Positions 52,752-61,495 of a DNA stretch of 64,000 nt are shown here, piece by piece; within the stretch, counting starts at the first letter, position 1, and each line of letters starts with the position of its first letter. The position numbers were made by a program, and so were the translations under genes. The notes beneath the pieces are model-generated. The model did no database searches. It was not told the origin of the DNA and worked only from the letters and a program-made list of their open reading frames with translations. The DNA is from Arthrobacter sp. APC 3897 (GTDB taxonomy: Bacteria > Actinomycetota > Actinomycetes > Actinomycetales > Micrococcaceae), in assembly GCF_030407495.1 (NCBI RefSeq), contig NZ_JASDDG010000003.1, forward strand, positions 124,001 through 188,000. Direction: 5' to 3'.

Positions 52752-53252
52752 TCACCCGCGCCGTTCACCCGCGCCGCGGTGGCGTGCCAAATAACGGGCG
52801 AGCCGGTCAAAGGACGAGTTCCAGCCGCTCTGGTGCCCGTCCAAATCACGCCGGTCCGCGAAGGGCCCCTGCCGGAACGTCTGGCGCGTACCGCCGTCAT
52901 GCGGGGCCAGGTCCACGGTGATCAGGGTTTCCGGGCTCGACGGCGTTCCGTCCGGCGACTGCCATTCCTGCGTCATGACCAGCCGGTCCGGCGGTTTCAG
53001 CTCCCTCAGGGTGCCGCCCCACCACAGCTCATCGCCGGTCAGGGTGTTGACCATGCAGGCACGGTAGGTTCCGCCCACCCGGTTATCGATGCTCACCCGC
53101 TCCGGGGGCACGATAAAGCCCTCAGGACCCCACCAGTCCGTGGCATGCGCCAGATCGGCCCAGGCATCGTAAACGGCCTGCTGCGGGACCGGAAAGTCCC
53201 GCACCATCAACAGCTCATGCTCCGCTCCCTGCGGTGACACCGGATCAGCCAT
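52752..53252 (-). CDS. SRPBCC/AHSA1-type domain protein
   Basis: A 166-residue protein starting at ATG 53252 after AAGGAG. FPVPQQAVYDAWADLAHATD, DNRVGGTYRACMV and the C-terminal QSGWNSSFDRLARYL are typical of AHSA1-like START domains, which bind hydrophobic ligands. No partner regulator (ArsR) lies next to it. Function unknown. Confidence 0.88.
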   Translation of the reverse strand: MADPVSPQGAEHELLMVRDFPVPQQAVYDAWADLAHATDWWGPEGFIVPPERVSIDNRVGGTYRACMVNTLTGDELWWGGTLRELKPPDRLVMTQEWQSPDGTPSSPETLITVDLAPHDGGTRQTFRQGPFADRRDLDGHQSGWNSSFDRLARYLARHRGAGERRG

Positions 53253-53398
53253 GTCAGTCTCCTTGGTTGGGTTATCACCGGATCTGCTTTTCCAGTGTGG
53301 TCCGCTGCAGGCCCGCGCGGCCACACCGGGCGGCAAACGGGGAACCGGCAAACATAAACCGGTTCCGGCCTCCCGGAATCCGCGGCACAATGGCCTGC

Positions 53399-53695
53399 AT
53401 GGATAACAGCTCAGCGGAGGCCGCCCCAAACGCAGATGCCGAGCAGGACGACGCCGGCGCCCGCCTTGAAGCGGCCATCCTTGGTCTGCTCGCGGGCCGG
53501 GCACCCGCTTCCACCATCTGCCCCTCGGATGCCGCCCGTGCGGTGGCGCCGGACAATTGGCGTCCGCTGATGGACAGTGCCCGGCGGGCGGCGGCCAGAT
53601 TGGTGGAGACCGGAGACGTTGACGTCACGCAGCACGGTGAAGTGGTGGATATCCTCACGGCAAAGGGGCCGATCCGCATCCGCCGCCGGCGCTGA
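53399..53695 (+). CDS. DUF3253-like small protein
   Basis: A 98-residue protein. The block LEAAILGLLAGRAPASTICP, then SDAARAVAPDNWRPLMDSAR and GDVDVTQHGEVVD, is a winged-helix-like pattern of the DUF3253 family. The start is uncertain between ATG 53390 and 53399; neither has a good ribosome site. Divergent from the SRPBCC gene and convergent with potC, 5 bp apart. Confidence 0.8.
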   Translation: MDNSSAEAAPNADAEQDDAGARLEAAILGLLAGRAPASTICPSDAARAVAPDNWRPLMDSARRAAARLVETGDVDVTQHGEVVDILTAKGPIRIRRRR

Positions 53696-53700
53696 GCCGG

Positions 53701-54498
53701 TTACCGGGCTGCCAGCACCTTGGCCCTGCGGTGGGAAATCATCTGGCCGCCAATCACCACCAGCAGCGAGACAATAAACATTGCCGATCCGATGACATTG
53801 GCCTGTGCGGGAATTCCCCGGGTGGCCGCCACGTAAATGAACTTCGGAAAGGTGTCCACGGACCCTGAATTGAAATTCGTGATGATGAAATCATCAAAGC
53901 TCATCGCGAAGGCGAGCAGCGCGGCGGCCATGACGCCGGGCAGCAGCAGCGGAAAGGTCACCCGCCAAAAGGCCTGCAGGGGCGAGGCATAGAGGTCCGC
54001 TGCCGCCTCCTCAAGTTTGGGATCCAGGCTGGCAACCCTGGCCTTGACCGTGACCACCACAAACGAGATGCAGAACATGGTGTGCGCGATGATCAGCGTG
54101 CCCTTGCCCAGCTCCGCGCCGAGGTTCAGGAACTGGGCCAGCAGTGACGCTCCCAGCACCACCTCGGGAGTGGCCAGCGGCAGGAAGATCAGCATGTTGG
54201 CCGTTGCGCTGAACCGGAAGCGGTACCGCACCAGCCCGACGGCGATTGCCGTCCCCAATGCCGTGGCCAGCACGGTGGAGACGGCTCCGATCTGCAGGCT
54301 GTTGGCCAGGGATGCGCATACTTCCGGCGCCCCGCAGGGATTCTGCCAGTTGGCGAGGGTGAAGCCGCGCCAGGTCAGGTTGGTGCGTCCGGCGTCGTTG
54401 AAGGAAAACGCAAACACATAGCCGATCGGCACCAGCAGGAAGAGGAAGGCCAATCCGGCGGTGACCGGAATCAGCCAGCGTCCAATGGTCTGTTGCAT
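53701..54498 (-). CDS. potC: Polyamine ABC transporter permease (PotC type)
   Basis: A 265-residue permease starting at ATG 54498 (MQQTIGRWLIPVTAG) after GAGGG. PIGYVFAFSFNDAGRTNLTW, LLAQFLNLGAELGKG, the docking loop EEAAADLYASPLQAFWRVTF and SFDDFIITNFNSG are PotC hallmarks. Because of the frameshift in potB, one open frame runs through both genes; the start here is supported by its own ribosome site and normal length. Confidence 0.92.
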   Translation of the reverse strand: MQQTIGRWLIPVTAGLAFLFLLVPIGYVFAFSFNDAGRTNLTWRGFTLANWQNPCGAPEVCASLANSLQIGAVSTVLATALGTAIAVGLVRYRFRFSATANMLIFLPLATPEVVLGASLLAQFLNLGAELGKGTLIIAHTMFCISFVVVTVKARVASLDPKLEEAAADLYASPLQAFWRVTFPLLLPGVMAAALLAFAMSFDDFIITNFNSGSVDTFPKFIYVAATRGIPAQANVIGSAMFIVSLLVVIGGQMISHRRAKVLAAR

Positions 54499-54506
54499 GG
54501 AATCCC

Positions 54507-55464
54507 TCACATCAGTTCTTTGGTTCCGAAGCGGCGCACGTACAGCAGGACCAGGAACAGGATGGCCAGCATGAGCAGGAAGGACAGGGCGGACGCTCCC
54601 GGGTAGTCCACCACCCGGAAGAACCTCGAATCGATGACCTGCCCAATCATGGTGGTGTTCTGGTTGTTGCCCAGCAGGGCCGCATTCACATAGTCGCCGG
54701 TGGCCGGGATGAAGGTCAGCAGGGTGCCCGCCATGACCCCCGGGAAGGGACAGGGGAAAAGTGATCCGCCGGAACGTTTCCAGCGGACTGGCGTAGAGGT
54801 CTCCCCCGGCTTCGATCAGCCGCATGTCCATCCGTTCCAGGGAGGCATAGATGGGCAGTGCCATGAAGGGCAGGAAGTTGTAGGTCAGTCCGCAGATGAC
54901 GGCGAAGGCCGTGGCCGTGAGACGTCCGTCGTCGGGCAGGAGGGAGACTGCGCGCAGGACTCCCACTACGGGGCCCTCGTCCGCGAGGATCTGTTTCCAG
55001 GCCTGGGTGCGCAGGATGAAGCTGGTGAAGAACGGCGCGATGATCAGCACCAGCAGGATGCCCTTGAGCAGCTTGTGTTCCCGCAGCCGCACCGCCACCA
55101 GATAGGCCATCGGGTAGCCGATGACGAGGGCGGCGACAGTGGCGATCAGCGCAAATCCGAAGGAGCGGACAATGGCCGGCCAGTAGTTCTGCAGCACCAC
55201 CGCGTAGTTGCCGAATTCCAGGGCCGGAGCAAACTGGCCTACGTCAGCTCCCTCCGGTTTTACATAGAGGGAGGTTGCCAGCAGCGAAAACACCGGCAGG
55301 ACGAAGAACAGCAGCATGAAGATGAAGCCCGGAAGGATCAGCAGGTAGCCTATCCGTCCGCGGCGCCGGCCGGCTGAGTCCTCCCCGCCGCCCGCGGTGC
55401 CTGCCCCGGTGTCTGTTCCGGCAGCTCCTGCTCCGACGGAGCGGCTGCCGGTGAGCAGCGCCAT
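54507..55464 (-). pseudogene. potB: Polyamine ABC transporter permease (PotB type), +1 frameshift near its 3' end
   Basis: Reads normally from ATG 55464: LLILPGFIFMLLFFVLPVFS, AYLVAVRLREHKLLKGILL, FTSFILRTQAWKQILADEG and docking region LIEAGGDLYASPLETFRRIT. After TFPLSLPG the frame becomes GHGGHPADLH and runs into potC. The correct continuation, VMAGTLLTFIPATGDYVNAA and a final membrane helix ending RRFGTKELM, is in the next frame and stops at 54507. Five G instead of four on the coding strand (plus-strand C-run 54737-54741) explain it. Repaired length 318 residues. It could be a sequence error or a recent mutation. Confidence 0.9.
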
Positions 55465-56672
55465 CAGAGTCCGTCCTCGCCCGCGCCGGCCAGACGGTCC
55501 TCGTCACCGCGCAGTCCAAAGGCGTGGTCGGCATCCCAGCTCAGGCTCACCCGGTCGCCGGGTGCGGCCAGTGCAGCTCCGCGGTTTTGGCTGAACACGC
55601 CCATGGTGCCGATCCCTTCAACCTCCACAAGGTACTCGGTGCTGGCACCGGAAAAGGAAGCGTCCAGGACGACGGCGCGCAGCGCAGCTTCTGTTCCTTC
55701 CGCACCCCCGGCGGGCAGCCTCCCGGGTGCTGCCGGCGGTACCGGCGGCGGTACGGCGGCCCCCGGCAGCATGCGCAGCTTTTCCGGCCTGATGCCGATC
55801 AGGACCCGCCCGGCGTGGTCCGTAGCCCGGTCGAGGCGGACCTGCAGGTGCTGGCCGCCGGCGTTGAGCTGCAGATATCCGCCGCTCTCCCCGGTGACGT
55901 CGGCCTGCATCAGATTGGATTTTCCGAGGAAGTTCGCCACAAAAGCGGTGCGGGGCAGCTCGTAGAGCTCCTGCGGGGCTCCCATCTGCTCCACGCGGCC
56001 GTTGTTCATCACGGCCACGGTGTCCGCCATGGTCATGGCTTCCTCCTGGTCGTGGGTGACGTGGACAAAGGTCAGGCCCACTTCGGTCTGGATCTTCTTC
56101 AACTCCGTCTGCATCTGGCGGCGCAGCTTCATATCCAGCGCACCCAGCGGTTCGTCCAGCAGCAGGACCGCGGGCCGGTTGACGACGGCACGCGCCAGCG
56201 CAACCCGCTGCTGCTGGCCGCCGGACAGCTGGGCGGGGCGCCGGTTGCCGAGATGACCGAGTTCCACCAGTTCCAGGGCCGCCTTGGCCTGGGCATCGGC
56301 GTCGCGCACTTTGCGCCGTTTAAGCCCAAAGCCCACGTTGTCCAGCACGCTCATGTGCGGGAAAAGCGCATAGTTCTGGAACACCGTGTTCACCGGCCGC
56401 CGGTGGGGCGTGGTGCCCGTAATGTCCCGGCCGCCGATGCTGATGGTTCCCGAGGTTGGCTGCTCCAAACCGGCGATCATCCGCAGCGTGGTGGTCTTGC
56501 CGCAGCCGGAAGGCCCCAGCAGCGCGAAGAAGGAGCCCGAGGGGATGACGAGGTCCAGCCCGTCGACGGCGGTGAAATCCGTGAAACGCTTGCTCAGCCG
56601 TGACAGGACCAGGTCCTGCCCGGAGGTTTCCCCGCGGGAGTCCGGCTCAGGCCGCAGATCGATGGCAGCCAT
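55464..56672 (-). CDS. potA: Polyamine ABC transporter ATP-binding protein (PotA)
   Basis: A 402-residue ATPase. Walker [22 protein letters not shown]-loop [20 protein letters not shown], signature [15 protein letters not shown], Walker [15 protein letters not shown] and [18 protein letters not shown] domain follows residue 260, with a Pro-rich insert ([15 protein letters not shown]). It overlaps potD and potB by one base each. Confidence 0.95.
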   Translation of the reverse strand: MAAIDLRPEPDSRGETSGQDLVLSRLSKRFTDFTAVDGLDLVIPSGSFFALLGPSGCGKTTTLRMIAGLEQPTSGTISIGGRDITGTTPHRRPVNTVFQNYALFPHMSVLDNVGFGLKRRKVRDADAQAKAALELVELGHLGNRRPAQLSGGQQQRVALARAVVNRPAVLLLDEPLGALDMKLRRQMQTELKKIQTEVGLTFVHVTHDQEEAMTMADTVAVMNNGRVEQMGAPQELYELPRTAFVANFLGKSNLMQADVTGESGGYLQLNAGGQHLQVRLDRATDHAGRVLIGIRPEKLRMLPGAAVPPPVPPAAPGRLPAGGAEGTEAALRAVVLDASFSGASTEYLVEVEGIGTMGVFSQNRGAALAAPGDRVSLSWDADHAFGLRGDEDRLAGAGEDGL

Positions 56673-57886
56673 CAGTTGCCGATCGCCGTCTGGAAGCGGT
56701 CCGACAGATCGGTTTCCTCGTCCGCGCTCAGGGTGCGCACCACGTGGGCCCGGGCCATGTACTCATCGGTGGGAAAAATCAGCGGATTATCGGACAGCTC
56801 CGGGTCAATTGCCTCCATCGCTTCACGCGCACCCTCAACCGGGCAAATGTAATTCACGTAGGCGGCCACGGTGGCCGCATTTTCCGGGTCCAGATAGTAG
56901 TTCATCAACTTCTCCGCATTGGCCTTGTGCGGGGAGCCTACGGGGATGGACATATTGTCCGACCACAGGGTTCCACCGGCTTCAGGCAGGGCGAACTCCC
57001 ATTTGTTGCCCTCTTCGAAATTCAGCTGCGTGATGTCCCCGGACCAGCCAATGACCGCCAGGGCATCACCGGAGATGAGGTCCTCTTTGTAGGAGTTCCC
57101 CTTCACCTGCCGGATCTGGCCGTCGGCAATCTGCTTGGACAGCACATCAAGGGCGTTGTCGAAATCATCGGCGGTCCAGTTTCCCGTCACGTCCACACCG
57201 TTTTCCATCATGATCAGGCCCATGGTGTCGCGCATTTCGTCGAGGACCTCAACGCGTCCCTTCAGTTCGGGCTGCCAGAGGTCCGAGACACTCTTCAATC
57301 CTTTCGGGAACGCCTCCTTGTTCCAGGCGATGCCGGCGAAGCCCGTCTGCCAGGTCAGGGAATGCCTCCGTCCCGGATCAAAATCAACGTCCTGCAGTCC
57401 GGCCAGGAGATTGGCGGCATTGGGAATGTTGTCCAGGTTCAGTTCCTGGGTGTATCCCAGCCTGATCAGCCGGCTGGTCATCCAGTCGGTGACCGTGACA
57501 ATGTCCGCGCCAATATCCTGTCCCGCTGCCAGCTGGCCCTGGATCTTTCCGAAGTACGTGTCATTTCCGTCCACATCCTCGGAATAGTTCACGTCAATTC
57601 CGGTGGCCCGGGTGAAGGCTTCCAGCGACGGATAGGTGCCGGTGGAGTCGTCATAGTCCAGGTAAAGGGTCCAGTTGGCCCAGTTCACGAGTTTCTCGGA
57701 CTCGGACAGATCGGCGGCGGCCGTGGCAGCCGCCGCTGACTTTCCGGCCGTGCCGCCGCCGGTTCCGCAGGCAGCCAGCATGGACGCCAGTGTCAGCCCG
57801 CCGGCACCCACGAGCATCTTCCGGCGGGAGAGCTGGGCGTTGACGATGCTTCTGAGCATCGGATCGGTGATGGGGCGCTTTGCCAT
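56672..57886 (-). CDS. potD: Polyamine-binding lipoprotein (PotD type), probable Tat signal
   Basis: A 404-residue spermidine/putrescine-binding protein starting at ATG 57886 after AAGGAG. The N-terminus has a twin-arginine-like SRRKMLVGAGG, followed by a lipobox-like LAAC near residue 40, so it may be a Tat-exported lipoprotein. Mature part: LVNWANWTLYLDYDDSTGTY, DIVTVTDWMTSRLIRLG, SWSGDITQLNF-like region (read here as GWSGDITQLNF) and TLWSDNMSIPVGSPHKANAE. First gene of potDABC. Confidence 0.94.
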   Translation of the reverse strand: MAKRPITDPMLRSIVNAQLSRRKMLVGAGGLTLASMLAACGTGGGTAGKSAAAATAAADLSESEKLVNWANWTLYLDYDDSTGTYPSLEAFTRATGIDVNYSEDVDGNDTYFGKIQGQLAAGQDIGADIVTVTDWMTSRLIRLGYTQELNLDNIPNAANLLAGLQDVDFDPGRRHSLTWQTGFAGIAWNKEAFPKGLKSVSDLWQPELKGRVEVLDEMRDTMGLIMMENGVDVTGNWTADDFDNALDVLSKQIADGQIRQVKGNSYKEDLISGDALAVIGWSGDITQLNFEEGNKWEFALPEAGGTLWSDNMSIPVGSPHKANAEKLMNYYLDPENAATVAAYVNYICPVEGAREAMEAIDPELSDNPLIFPTDEYMARAHVVRTLSADEETDLSDRFQTAIGN

Positions 57887-57957
57887 GGGCGTGCTCCTTG
57901 CTGAACATCTGCGGACGGGAGGATGTTGCGTTGATATTGTCAGAGCCGCACCGGGGC

Positions 57958-58052
57958 AAACAAGGTTTTTAGTTGTAAATCTTTTGTTACACAACGGTTT
58001 CCGAAAGAATCTCCCGATAAATATGAGTAATCCGTACTGAAAAACCTTGTTT
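57958..58052. promoter_or_regulatory. potD-lrp control region with paired inverted arms
   Basis: Two perfect 13-bp inverted arms, AAACAAGGTTTTT (57958-57970) and AAAAACCTTGTTT (58040-58052), are 69 bp apart, about eight helical turns centre to centre. Between them lies a smaller palindrome TGTAA-N8-TTACA (57974-57991). The stretch is strikingly AT-rich. Candidate Lrp operator set controlling both divergent transcripts. Confidence 0.6.
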
Positions 58053-58126
58053 CACCGTCCTTTACCCGCTTCAATGTGAACCAGGCGCGGTTCGGCCACA
58101 AACACCGTCGAACGAGAAAGGCACTG

Positions 58127-58594
58127 ATGACTGGGGAAATTGCGGCGGCGCCGGGAATTGATGACGTCTCCAAGGCCATCATCGAACAGCTCCAGGAAGA
58201 CGGCCGGCGGTCCTACGCCGCCATTGGCAAGGCTGTGGGACTGTCCGAAGCAGCAGTACGGCAGCGGGTCCAGAAACTGGCCGACGCCGGCATCATGCAG
58301 ATTGTGGCGGTGACTGATCCGCTGCAGCTGGGTTTTCCGCGGCAGGCCATGCTGGGCATCAAGACCAGCGGCGATGTTGAACAGGCCGCAGATCTGATCG
58401 CCGGCATCGGCCAGGTGGATTACTGCGTGGTCACGGCCGGCTCGTTCGACATCTTCGCTGAAGTGGTCTGCGAAAGCGACCAGGATCTGATGAGCCTGGT
58501 GAATCTGGTGCGCAGCCTTCCCGGCGTCAGCGGAACCGAAACATTCATGTATCTCTCCCTGCGGAAGCAGGCCTACAACTGGGGCACACGATGA
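58127..58594 (+). CDS. Lrp/AsnC-family regulator of polyamine genes
   Basis: A 155-residue Lrp/AsnC protein. Start ATG 58127 follows GAAAGG. HTH about residues 12-55 (VSKAIIEQLQEDGRRSYAAI, VGLSEAAVRQRVQKLADAGI), then a RAM ligand domain (MLGIKTSGDVEQAADLIAGI, DYCVVTAGSFDIFAEVVC). Overlaps the aminotransferase start by 4 bp and is divergent from potDABC, so it is the likely local regulator. Confidence 0.93.
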   Translation: MTGEIAAAPGIDDVSKAIIEQLQEDGRRSYAAIGKAVGLSEAAVRQRVQKLADAGIMQIVAVTDPLQLGFPRQAMLGIKTSGDVEQAADLIAGIGQVDYCVVTAGSFDIFAEVVCESDQDLMSLVNLVRSLPGVSGTETFMYLSLRKQAYNWGTR

Positions 58595-59994
58595 CCGAAG
58601 CAGCAGTCCAAACCACCTCCACCACACCCCGCGGCACCGACCGCCAACAGGCCGCCCGGGACCATCTGTGGATGCACATGGCCCGTCATTCCGGGCCCGC
58701 GGCCGGCGGGCGGGTCCCCGTCATCACGCGCGGAAGCGGGCACCTGATTTACGATGACCGGGGTCATGAGCTCATTGACGGCCTGGCCGGGCTCTTCGCG
58801 GTGCAGGTGGGACACGGCAGGGAAGAACTGGCCGAGGCAGCCGCCAAGCAGTCCCGCGAGCTGGCCTTCATGCCGCTGTGGTCCTATGCCCATCCGCCGG
58901 CCATCGATCTGGCTGAACGCCTGGCGGAGGGAGCACCCGGGGACCTCAACCGGGTCTTCTTCACCACCGGCGGCGGCGAGGCGGTGGAATCGGCCTGGAA
59001 ACTGGCCAAGCAGTACTTCAAGTTGACCGGCAAGCCGGGCAAAACCAAGGTCATTTCCCGCGCCGTCGCTTACCACGGCACGCCGCAGGGTGCCCTGTCC
59101 ATCACGGGCATCCCCGACATGAAAGCACCGTTTGAGCCGCTGGTTCCCGGTGCGTTCCGGGTGCCGAACACCAACCAGTACCGCGCACCGGCAGGCCTGG
59201 AGGATCCGGAAGCCTTCGGCCGCTGGGCGGCGGACCGGATTGGCGAGGCCATCGAGTTCGAAGGTGCGGACACGGTAGCGGCGGTGTTCCTGGAACCCGT
59301 GCAGAACTCCGGCGGCTGCTTCCCTCCTCCCCCGGGCTATTTCCAGCGGGTCCGGGAAATCTGCGACGAGTACGACGTCCTGCTGGTGGCAGATGAAACC
59401 ATCTGCGCCTTCGGACGGATCGGATCCATGTTCGCCAGCACCGATTTCGGCTTCCAGCCGGACATCATCACGTGCGCCAAAGGCCTGACCAGCGGTTATG
59501 CCCCCATCGGAGCGATGATTGCCACCGATCGGCTCTTTGAGCCGTTCAGCCGCGGCGACACAACGTTCTACCACGGTTACACCTTCGGCGGGCACCCGGT
59601 CTCCGCCGCCGTCGCCATGGCCAACCTGGACATTTTCGAGCGTGAAGGACTCAATGAGCGGGTCAAGACCAACGCGCCGGCGTTCCGCGCCACGCTGGAG
59701 AAGCTGCTGGACCTGCCCATCGTTGGCGACGTGCGCGGTGAGGGCTACTTCTACGGCATCGAACTGGTGAAGGACAAAACGACGAAGGAGACCTTCAGCG
59801 AAGAGGAATCCGAGCGTCTGCTGCGCGGCTACGTCTCCACCGCCCTGTACGACGCCGGCCTGTACTGCCGCGCCGATGACCGGGGAGACCCGGTAATCCA
59901 GCTCGCTCCCCCGCTGACCATGGGCCAGCGGGAGTTCGACCAGATGGAGTCCATTCTGCGGAGCGTCCTCACGGAGGGGTTGAACCACCTCTGA
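58591..59994 (+). CDS. Class III aminotransferase, putrescine-type
   Basis: A 467-residue PLP enzyme. PLP-lysine Lys297 (IITCAKGLTSGYAPIGAM), phosphate/ring contacts TTGGGEAVESAWKLAKQYF and Asp268 (LLVADETICAFGR), and KVISRAVAYHGTPQGALS are as in putrescine-pyruvate aminotransferases (SpuC/YgjG-like). It would convert putrescine to 4-aminobutanal. Neighbouring potABCD and FAD oxidase support a polyamine role; beta-alanine or taurine aminotransferases share the fold. Confidence 0.88.
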   Translation: MTEAAVQTTSTTPRGTDRQQAARDHLWMHMARHSGPAAGGRVPVITRGSGHLIYDDRGHELIDGLAGLFAVQVGHGREELAEAAAKQSRELAFMPLWSYAHPPAIDLAERLAEGAPGDLNRVFFTTGGGEAVESAWKLAKQYFKLTGKPGKTKVISRAVAYHGTPQGALSITGIPDMKAPFEPLVPGAFRVPNTNQYRAPAGLEDPEAFGRWAADRIGEAIEFEGADTVAAVFLEPVQNSGGCFPPPPGYFQRVREICDEYDVLLVADETICAFGRIGSMFASTDFGFQPDIITCAKGLTSGYAPIGAMIATDRLFEPFSRGDTTFYHGYTFGGHPVSAAVAMANLDIFEREGLNERVKTNAPAFRATLEKLLDLPIVGDVRGEGYFYGIELVKDKTTKETFSEEESERLLRGYVSTALYDAGLYCRADDRGDPVIQLAPPLTMGQREFDQMESILRSVLTEGLNHL

Positions 59995-59995
59995 C

Positions 59996-61399
59996 ATGGC
60001 AGCTTCCAACGGGCCCGTCAACGGGCAGGTGTCCTTCTGGTACGCGGAAACCGGACTGCCGGTTCCCCGCCCTGCCCTGGACGGGAACGCGGAGGTGGAT
60101 GTCGCCGTCGTCGGTGCCGGCTACTCCGGTTTGTGGAGCGCCTACTACCTCAAGAAGGCGCGCCCGGACCTGTCCGTGGTGGTGCTCGAATCCCGGTTTG
60201 CCGGGTTTGGTGCCTCCGGCCGCAACGGCGGCTGGCTGACCAATTCCATCACCGGCGGGCGCGGCCGGTACGTGAAATCGCACGGCCGCGCCGCGGTGGG
60301 CAGGTTCCAGGAGCTGTTGAACGCCACGGTGGACGAGGTCATTTCCGTCGCGGCCGCGGAGGGGATCGACGCCGGAATCGTCAAGGGCGGCGAGCTGAAC
60401 GTGGCGCGCAACCCGGCGCAGCTTCAGCGGTTGCGGGCATGGGTCCGGGAGGAGGACCAGTGGCCGCAGTCCGGGGCCAGGCTCCTCGATGCGGCGGAAA
60501 CCGCCGGCCGGGTGCGCATTGCCGGCGCACTGGGCGGGCTGCACCATCCGCACTGCGCCCGGATCCAGCCGGCACAGCTGGTGCGCGGGCTGGCCGCCGC
60601 CGTCGAGGCGCTGGGAGTGCCGGTGTATGAGCAGACGCCGGTGACCGAAATCCGGCCGGGACGGGCCGGAGTGCCGGCCGCCGCGGAGACCCCGCGGGGA
60701 ACCGTGCGCGCCCGTTATGTGCTGCGGGCCACCGAGGGGTTCACCGCCAATCTGCCCGGCTCGCACCGTGAATGGCTGCCGATGAACTCCTCCATGATCG
60801 TCACGGAGCCGCTGGCGGAGCGCGTGTGGGAGGAGATCGGCTGGGCCGGGCGGGACACGGTGGCGGATATGGCCCATGCCTATATGTATGCCCAGCGCAC
60901 TGCCGACGGGCGGATTGCGCTGGGCGGCCGCGGCGTCCCCTATCGTTTCGGGTCCCGCACCGACTCCGACGGCGCTACACAGCCTGCCACCATCGCCGGC
61001 CTCGCGTCCCTGCTGAGTGAGATGTTTCCGGCAGCAGCAGGAGCCCGAATCGACCATGCCTGGGCCGGAGTGCTCGGCGTTCCGCGGGATTGGAAAGCCA
61101 CCGTGGGGCTGGATCCGGCCACCGGCGTCGGCTGGGCCGGCGGCTATGTGGGCACCGGCGTCACGGCGTCCAACCTTGCCGGCCGCACGCTGCGGGACCT
61201 CATTCTGGCGCCGGACAGCGAACTGACGAGGATGCCCTGGGTCAACCGGCGCGCCCGGAGCTGGGAACCCGAACCGCTGCGCTGGCTGGGCGTCAACACG
61301 ATGTACCGGGCGTACCACGCTGCGGACCGCGCCGAAGGAAGCGGGCGGAGCACGACGTCGCCCATCGCCAAAGCCGCGGATCTGATCTCCGGGCGCTGA
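59996..61399 (+). CDS. FAD-dependent amine oxidoreductase (PuuB-like)
   Basis: A 467-residue DAO-family flavoprotein. FAD-binding VAVVGAGYSGLWSAYYLKKA and VVVLESRFAGFGASGRNGGW near the N-terminus, and GYVGTGVTASNLAGRTLRDL near the C-terminus. This family includes gamma-glutamylputrescine oxidase PuuB. No gamma-glutamylputrescine synthetase (PuuA) is present in the window, so the true substrate may be another amine. It begins one base after the aminotransferase stop. Confidence 0.87.
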   Translation: MAASNGPVNGQVSFWYAETGLPVPRPALDGNAEVDVAVVGAGYSGLWSAYYLKKARPDLSVVVLESRFAGFGASGRNGGWLTNSITGGRGRYVKSHGRAAVGRFQELLNATVDEVISVAAAEGIDAGIVKGGELNVARNPAQLQRLRAWVREEDQWPQSGARLLDAAETAGRVRIAGALGGLHHPHCARIQPAQLVRGLAAAVEALGVPVYEQTPVTEIRPGRAGVPAAAETPRGTVRARYVLRATEGFTANLPGSHREWLPMNSSMIVTEPLAERVWEEIGWAGRDTVADMAHAYMYAQRTADGRIALGGRGVPYRFGSRTDSDGATQPATIAGLASLLSEMFPAAAGARIDHAWAGVLGVPRDWKATVGLDPATGVGWAGGYVGTGVTASNLAGRTLRDLILAPDSELTRMPWVNRRARSWEPEPLRWLGVNTMYRAYHAADRAEGSGRSTTSPIAKAADLISGR

Positions 61400-61446
61400 C
61401 CCGACCCTGGTCAACCCGCATGGGCCTTGCCCTCGGAGGCATCCGC

Positions 61447-61483
61447 GGTTATCGTTTAGCGATATTGTCGATAAACGATAACC
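61447..61483. promoter_or_regulatory. Strong palindrome upstream of the DUF2975-like/XRE pair
   Basis: Perfect 12-bp arms GGTTATCGTTTA and TAAACGATAACC around a 13-base spacer that itself carries GCGATA and TCGATA half-sites, ending 12 bp before the GTG at 61496. AT-rich against the surrounding GC. Likely operator for the small XRE regulator encoded downstream. Confidence 0.7.
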
Positions 61484-61495
61484 GGGGGTCCCATC

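Noticed and set aside
53701-55464. A single 587-residue fused permease
   Set aside because: The join region is low-complexity, while the true PotB C-terminus is intact in the next frame and PotC has its own start and ribosome site.
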